Shown in pieces: positions 13,547 to 17,241 of a DNA stretch of 17,241 nucleotides. This DNA comes from Scybalousia_A sp963588535. GTDB lineage: Bacteria > Bacteroidota > Bacteroidia > Bacteroidales > P3. Made by a program: the position numbers and the translations under genes. How positions within the stretch are numbered: position 1 is the stretch's first letter; each line of letters starts with the position of its first letter. The stretch covers positions 1-17,241 of the forward strand of contig CAVAII010000006.1 in the NCBI GenBank assembly GCA_963588535.1. The letters are read 5' to 3'. The notes below the pieces were generated by a model. It was not told where the DNA came from and searched no databases. It was given only the letters and a program-made list of their open reading frames with translations.

Positions 13547-14794
13547 ATGGTAACTACACAAAGAAGTAAGGGGATTAATGCCTCAACGTTTTTGGCTTTA
13601 ATATTGTTTTTGGTATTTCCGATAGCAAGTCTGCCATTTATACTTCGCAGTATATACAATAGAGATAAGATAGGGTATGTACTGTTTTGTTTGTTTATGG
13701 GACTTGTAGGATTTTTGATGGCACCGCATGGGGATTTGTATCGTTATTATATAATGTTTGAAGATGTCAAGCATTTGAGTTTTTCCGAGATGTTCTCTGT
13801 ATATAATGCACAGCAATGGTATGACTTTGTCTTGCCGACTATTAGTTGGTTAGTTGGTAAGATGGGACTGACGGTAGATTGGGTAAGGTTCTTGTTTAAT
13901 ACAGTTGGATTTGGGATAATCTGTTCTATTCATAATATAATCTGTTGCCATAATATCAATAATAGCAAGAGAGAGAATTTCTTTTGCTTCCTTTGTTTGG
14001 TGTTTTCTTCTGGTGTGATAAGTGTGTTATATAGGTGGGGTTTTGCTGTTACTCTTTTTACGTGGTCGGTATGTTTGATAGAGTTAAGAAAGAAAAATAT
14101 AGGGTGGTTGTTTATAGTTATATCAGGTCTAAGCCATTCGGCTATGTGGTTTATTGCAATTATTTACTTGGTGTATAGGATTAAGAAACAAGTGTTTTCA
14201 AAGACTGCACTTTTGATATTTTTTATAATTACGTTATTTGCGTCAATGCCATTTGTTACACGATTTTTTGAGACGTTTGACTTATTTGGCTTATCGGATA
14301 GGTTTATGATATATGTTGCAGAAGATGGATATTGGAATAATGAGTATTTGAAGGATAGGTCGTTTAGGGCTGTATTATATTCTTATTGGGGTAAAGCATC
14401 TTTATATACGGTATGGATATTAACTATACTTGAAGGTAATAAAAAACAACAATTCAAATGGCCAGTGCACATGTTCTGTTTTTTGCTTGTATTCCTTTCT
14501 GGTTTTACTAATTTATCAGGTAGAATTTCGGGTATATTTACAAAACTATTTATGATATATTTTTGTTATAATGCTATGAATATTACTTTTTATAAGAAAA
14601 AACGAACAATACTTATGTGTGTTTTAATAATCTCATTTATGCTTGGAATATACGCCTCGCAAAAGAGAAGTTTTATTTGGGGTAACTCGGGTAAGATATT
14701 TTATTCTTCCTTATATCATATAGTTTCGTCTCCGTACGAGAATAGTTGGATAATTAAGAACTTAGACGGCATGGGACTTTTCAAGGATCAATAA
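13547..14794 (+). CDS. EpsG/Wzy-like polysaccharide polymerase
   Basis: A 415-residue membrane protein with roughly 10-12 hydrophobic segments. Marks of the EpsG/Wzy group are the periplasmic loop after the second or third helix (MAPHGDLYRYYIMFEDVKHL), followed by NAQQWYDFVLPTISWLVGKM, and a Ser-His in helix-loop context (VISGLSHSAMWFIAIIYLVY). Such proteins join lipid-linked repeat units into polymer on the periplasmic side, downstream of the Wzx flippase at 3413. The gene is markedly AT-rich, with TTG/TTT-type codons unlike the flippase, as is common for polymerase genes exchanged between strains. The ATG at 13547 lies just before the first hydrophobic helix. Confidence 0.82.
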   Translation: MVTTQRSKGINASTFLALILFLVFPIASLPFILRSIYNRDKIGYVLFCLFMGLVGFLMAPHGDLYRYYIMFEDVKHLSFSEMFSVYNAQQWYDFVLPTISWLVGKMGLTVDWVRFLFNTVGFGIICSIHNIICCHNINNSKRENFFCFLCLVFSSGVISVLYRWGFAVTLFTWSVCLIELRKKNIGWLFIVISGLSHSAMWFIAIIYLVYRIKKQVFSKTALLIFFIITLFASMPFVTRFFETFDLFGLSDRFMIYVAEDGYWNNEYLKDRSFRAVLYSYWGKASLYTVWILTILEGNKKQQFKWPVHMFCFLLVFLSGFTNLSGRISGIFTKLFMIYFCYNAMNITFYKKKRTILMCVLIISFMLGIYASQKRSFIWGNSGKIFYSSLYHIVSSPYENSWIIKNLDGMGLFKDQ

Positions 14795-14814
14795 AATAAT
14801 AAACAAGAATCACA

Positions 14815-15787
14815 ATGGATAATATATTAGTTTCGATTATAGTTCCGTCTTATAATGCAGAGAAGACAATAGAAAAGTGTTTGAAGTCTTTGGTGGATCA
14901 GACGTACAAGAATATAGAGATACTTGTAGTTAATGACGGAAGTAAGGATAAGACTGTAGATAAAGTCCAAAACATTAAGGACGAGAGAATACAGATAATA
15001 ACAAAAGAGAATGGCGGTCTGATAAGTGCAAGAAAGAAAGGCTTGTCGGTGGCAGGGCGAATATGTCTTCTTTGTAGATAGTGACGATTACATAGAGAAA
15101 GAGACGATAGAGGTGCTGTTAGACAATAGCGAAGGAAAGGACATAGTAGCAGGAGACTTCTATATGGAGAACGAACAGGGTAACGAATGGCCAAGACAAC
15201 AAAAAAAGAGTGAGTACATACAATACGATATAGGAAAAAGAGAAGAAGTGATTGCTAACTATCTTTTCAAGAATATCTCACCTTCGGTTAGTGGAAGGTT
15301 GATGCGAAGGACGTTGTTCGAGGGAGTGGAGATACCAGAGGACTTCACCATAGGAGAGGATATAGTAATAAACATACTTATATCGCTTAAACGTACGCCG
15401 TTTATAAAGATTATTAATAAGGCATTCTATCACTATGTTCAATATAAGGAAAGTATGATACATACAAGTGGTAGGGAGAAACTATTGAAAAGAATAGACT
15501 TCGTAAGTTTTATTGCCAAGAAACTAAACGAAGCGAAGTTAACAGAGTGTAGCCTTATTAGAGAGAGTCTTGATTCTATAACACTTGAAGAGTATTACGC
15601 ATTCCTAAGAGATGGCGGTTTGCCGTCTATGTGTAAGGATTTTTCTACGGACTTATACAAGAGGTTTAGTACAAAAGATATACAAAAGTACTTGCAAAAG
15701 CATCAAGCCTTGATGGTTATCTTATTCCGCAGATGTACGCTTTTGGGTAAGATATTTAGACAACTTTTGAATCAGTTAAGAAAATAA
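14815..15787 (+). pseudogene. Family 2 glycosyltransferase with a single-base frameshift
   Basis: The first frame (14815-15081) encodes a canonical GT-A N-terminus: VSIIVPSYNAEKTIEKCLKS (6-25), QTYKNIEILVVNDGSKDKT and the later ENGGLISARKKGLSVA. It then drifts out of frame to TAG 15079-15081. The shifted frame continues GEYVFFVDSDDYIEKETIEV, including the DXD motif DSDD, and runs to TAA 15785-15787. Removing one G from GGG 15055-15057 joins the two halves as LSVAGEYVFFVDSDD, giving about 323 residues, a normal length for capsule glycosyltransferases. As written, neither half has both the nucleotide-binding first strand and the DXD, so the product should be inactive. Indel error in the assembly is a real alternative. 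Confidence 0.8.
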
Positions 15788-15796
15788 GTAATTATA

Positions 15797-16819
15797 ATGA
15801 AAATAGCACAAATAGTACCTTCTTTGGCACAATTCGGTCCTGTGGTTGTAGCCAATGATTTAAGTAAACTTTTAGTAGAGAGAGGGCACGAAGTGGTCGT
15901 CTACTACTTTGACGAGAAAACGGAGAATCTATTATCGTTTCCTTGCAAGACGCAAAGAATAAAGATGGGCGAGAAGATAGATTTTGATTATTTTGACGTT
16001 GTACACACACATGGCATTAGGCCAGATTTCTATGTCTTTCTCCATAGGAAGAAAAAACATATAGCCAGATTTGTAAGTACTATCCATTGCTTTATTCACG
16101 ATGATTTGAAATATACTTATAATCCGTTGATCGCTAAAATTTTTGCACCAATATGGTTGAAAATATTAAGAGGATCCGATGAGAGAGTTGTTCTAAGCAA
16201 ACAGGCTTTAGGGTATTACAAAAGATATTTTAAAGGACTAAAAACTGTTTGTATCTATAATTCAAGACTTACTGATCTTAGTAAGACGCTTACAGAAGAA
16301 GAAAAGAAAGAAGTATTATCTTTTAAAGGAAAAGATATTCTTCTTGGCGTTAACGCAGGCTTAACGCCAATAAAAGCCATAGACGTGATTATCACGTCTA
16401 TGGCTTTTATTGGTGGAGTAAAACTTTTCGTTTGTGGAGACGGCAAAAGCAAAGAAGATTTAGAAGAATTAGCAAAAGAGAAAAATGTTCAAGATAGNNN
16501 NNNNNNNGACGCTTATCGCTATATATCTTATTATGATATTTATATGATGCCGTCAAGGAGTGAGGGTTTTCCTTTGGCTTTATTGGAAGCGATGTCTTTG
16601 AAGTGTAATGCAGTTATTTCGGATATTCCTATTTTCAAGGAATTCTTCACTGATAAGGAAGTTACTTTCTTTCACTTAGATGATGCCAAAGATTGTGCAA
16701 GAGCGATAGAATATGCCACATCTCACAATAAAGGAGAAAACGCTTATAATAAGTATATTAACGAATACTCTCCTGAAATATTGGTAGAGAATTATTTGAA
16801 AGTTTATAGAGGAGAATAA
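15797..16819 (+). CDS. Family 4 (GT-B) glycosyltransferase with a 10-N gap
   Basis: A GT4-type glycosyltransferase. The N-terminus KIAQIVPSLAQFGPVVVAND is the usual acceptor-side first strand and glycine loop, with VVHTHGIRPDF near residue 70. The donor side has LLGVNAGLTPIKAIDVII, KLFVCGDGKSKEDL and the EX7E region SRSEGFPLALLEAMSLKC. A run of ten N (16498-16507) falls where a segment like 'V-FLG---' is expected. The frame is kept, but family comparison suggests a few residues are missing. Gly188 stands where most GT4 enzymes have the donor-phosphate Arg of 'GRL', while Lys193 is retained. The codons around it form a large perfect palindrome. The gene follows the frameshifted glycosyltransferase by 9 bp. 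Confidence 0.85.
   Translation: MKIAQIVPSLAQFGPVVVANDLSKLLVERGHEVVVYYFDEKTENLLSFPCKTQRIKMGEKIDFDYFDVVHTHGIRPDFYVFLHRKKKHIARFVSTIHCFIHDDLKYTYNPLIAKIFAPIWLKILRGSDERVVLSKQALGYYKRYFKGLKTVCIYNSRLTDLSKTLTEEEKKEVLSFKGKDILLGVNAGLTPIKAIDVIITSMAFIGGVKLFVCGDGKSKEDLEELAKEKNVQDXXXXDAYRYISYYDIYMMPSRSEGFPLALLEAMSLKCNAVISDIPIFKEFFTDKEVTFFHLDDAKDCARAIEYATSHNKGENAYNKYINEYSPEILVENYLKVYRGE
16344..16370 (+). repeat. 10-bp-arm inverted repeat inside the GT4 gene
   Basis: TTGGCGTTAA (16344-16353) and TTAACGCCAA (16361-16370) are perfect inverted repeats with a 7-nt loop. It overlaps by four bases the larger palindrome that follows. Confidence 0.9.
16367..16413 (+). repeat. 47-bp perfect palindrome inside the GT4 gene
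   Basis: The left arm 16367-16389 starts CCAATAAAAGCC and ends GACGTGAT. It is the exact reverse complement of the right arm 16391-16413, with a single T at 16390 in the centre. Both strands encode the same 16-residue peptide PIKAIDVIITSMAFIG in matching frames. Nothing else in the window has arms this long. Confidence 0.95.
16498..16507. other. Assembly gap (10 N)
   Basis: Ten undetermined bases within the GT4 gene, 84 bp after the palindrome. The count is probably a placeholder rather than a measured length. Confidence 0.95.
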
Positions 16820-16852
16820 AGGGGATAAAAAGAACGATAAATCATAAAGAGT

Positions 16853-17241
16853 ATGAAATTTTCGGTTTTGATGTCTGTTTATTATAAAGAGCAGACGGAG
16901 TATTTGCGAGAGGCATTAGATAGTGTGTTTACACAGACACTACGTGCCGATGAGGTTGTCTTAGTAGAAGACGGGCCTTTGACTAAGGAGTTAGACGAGA
17001 CAATAGAAGAATATCAAGAGAGGTATTTGGAGTTGAAAGTCGTTAAGTTAGAGAAGAATGGTGGATTAGGTAGAGCATTGAATGAGGGATTGAAGTATTG
17101 TTCTTTTGATGTTGTGGCAAGAATGGATACGGACGATATCTGCAAACTAGAGAGGTTTGAGAAACAGATTAAGTTTTTGGAGACACATCCAGATATAGAC
17201 GTTTTGTCGACTTGGATAGAGGAGTTTGTAGAGAGTAAAGA
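16853..17241 (+). CDS. Family 2 glycosyltransferase, N-terminal part (runs off the window)
   Basis: An open frame of 129 codons begins at ATG 16853, 33 bp after the preceding glycosyltransferase, and is still open at the window edge. It carries the GT-A features in order: the first strand KFSVLMSVYYKEQTEYLREA, then SVFTQTLRADEVVLVEDGP, then NGGLGRALNEGLKYC, and the DXD segment VVARMDTDDICKLERFEKQI with the metal and nucleotide-sugar aspartates. The pattern 'ARMDTDD' with 'R--KQ' is typical of GT2 enzymes that add hexoses or N-acetylhexosamines in Bacteroidota capsule loci. The sugar cannot be told. No frameshift is seen in the visible part. Confidence 0.87.
   Translation, partial: MKFSVLMSVYYKEQTEYLREALDSVFTQTLRADEVVLVEDGPLTKELDETIEEYQERYLELKVVKLEKNGGLGRALNEGLKYCSFDVVARMDTDDICKLERFEKQIKFLETHPDIDVLSTWIEEFVESK

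Noticed and set aside
16255..16452. Minus-strand ORF sharing a peptide with the GT4 enzyme
   Set aside because: The shared peptide is the direct result of the palindrome; the rest has no family features.

Overview
The window looks like a piece of a Bacteroidales (Bacteroidota) genome, probably from a gut-type member. The evidence is AT-rich DNA, start codons without strong Shine-Dalgarno sequences, Bacteroidales-style HU-HIG histone-like proteins, DUF3791 proteins and a capsule/O-antigen type glycan locus. All credible genes lie on the + strand, mostly with gaps under 70 bp, so long co-transcribed blocks are likely. A 10-N gap and several single-base frameshifts mark it as draft sequence or a decaying locus.

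Region 1 (1-3348) reads as a defence-like island. It starts with the last codons of an ATPase-like gene that overlaps a 248-residue TOPRIM-like partner. Next come a solitary HicB-like protein and two overlapping DUF3791-type small proteins. It ends with a complete RloA-like AAA ATPase and RloB-like pair of the AbiL type. Two ATPase/nuclease-like pairs therefore bracket toxin-antitoxin-type genes.

Region 2 (3413-11337) is a surface-glycan gene block. It holds a Wzx-type flippase, a SocA/Panacea antitoxin-like orphan, a family 2 glycosyltransferase broken by an in-frame TAG, a fused nucleotidyltransferase/PLP enzyme, an ornithine-cyclodeaminase-family protein, an opine-dehydrogenase-like protein and a LicD-family phosphotransferase. 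The last four are tightly packed and could make and attach an activated amino-alcohol or amino-acid-like decoration; that pathway is inference.

Region 3 (11338-13546) holds long 22-bp-periodic repeat arrays and three divergent HU-type DNA-binding genes, ending in a possible terminator.

Region 4 (13547-17241) returns to glycan synthesis: a Wzy/EpsG-like polymerase, a frameshifted family 2 glycosyltransferase, a family 4 glycosyltransferase that contains a 47-bp perfect palindrome and the N gap, and the start of another family 2 glycosyltransferase.

Three genes (ornithine cyclodeaminase, LicD, glycosyltransferase) are each restored to full family length by removing one G from a G run. Two long in-gene G tracts (8 and 9 G) could be phase-variable switches, or the pattern could be homopolymer sequencing error. 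The sequence alone cannot separate these.
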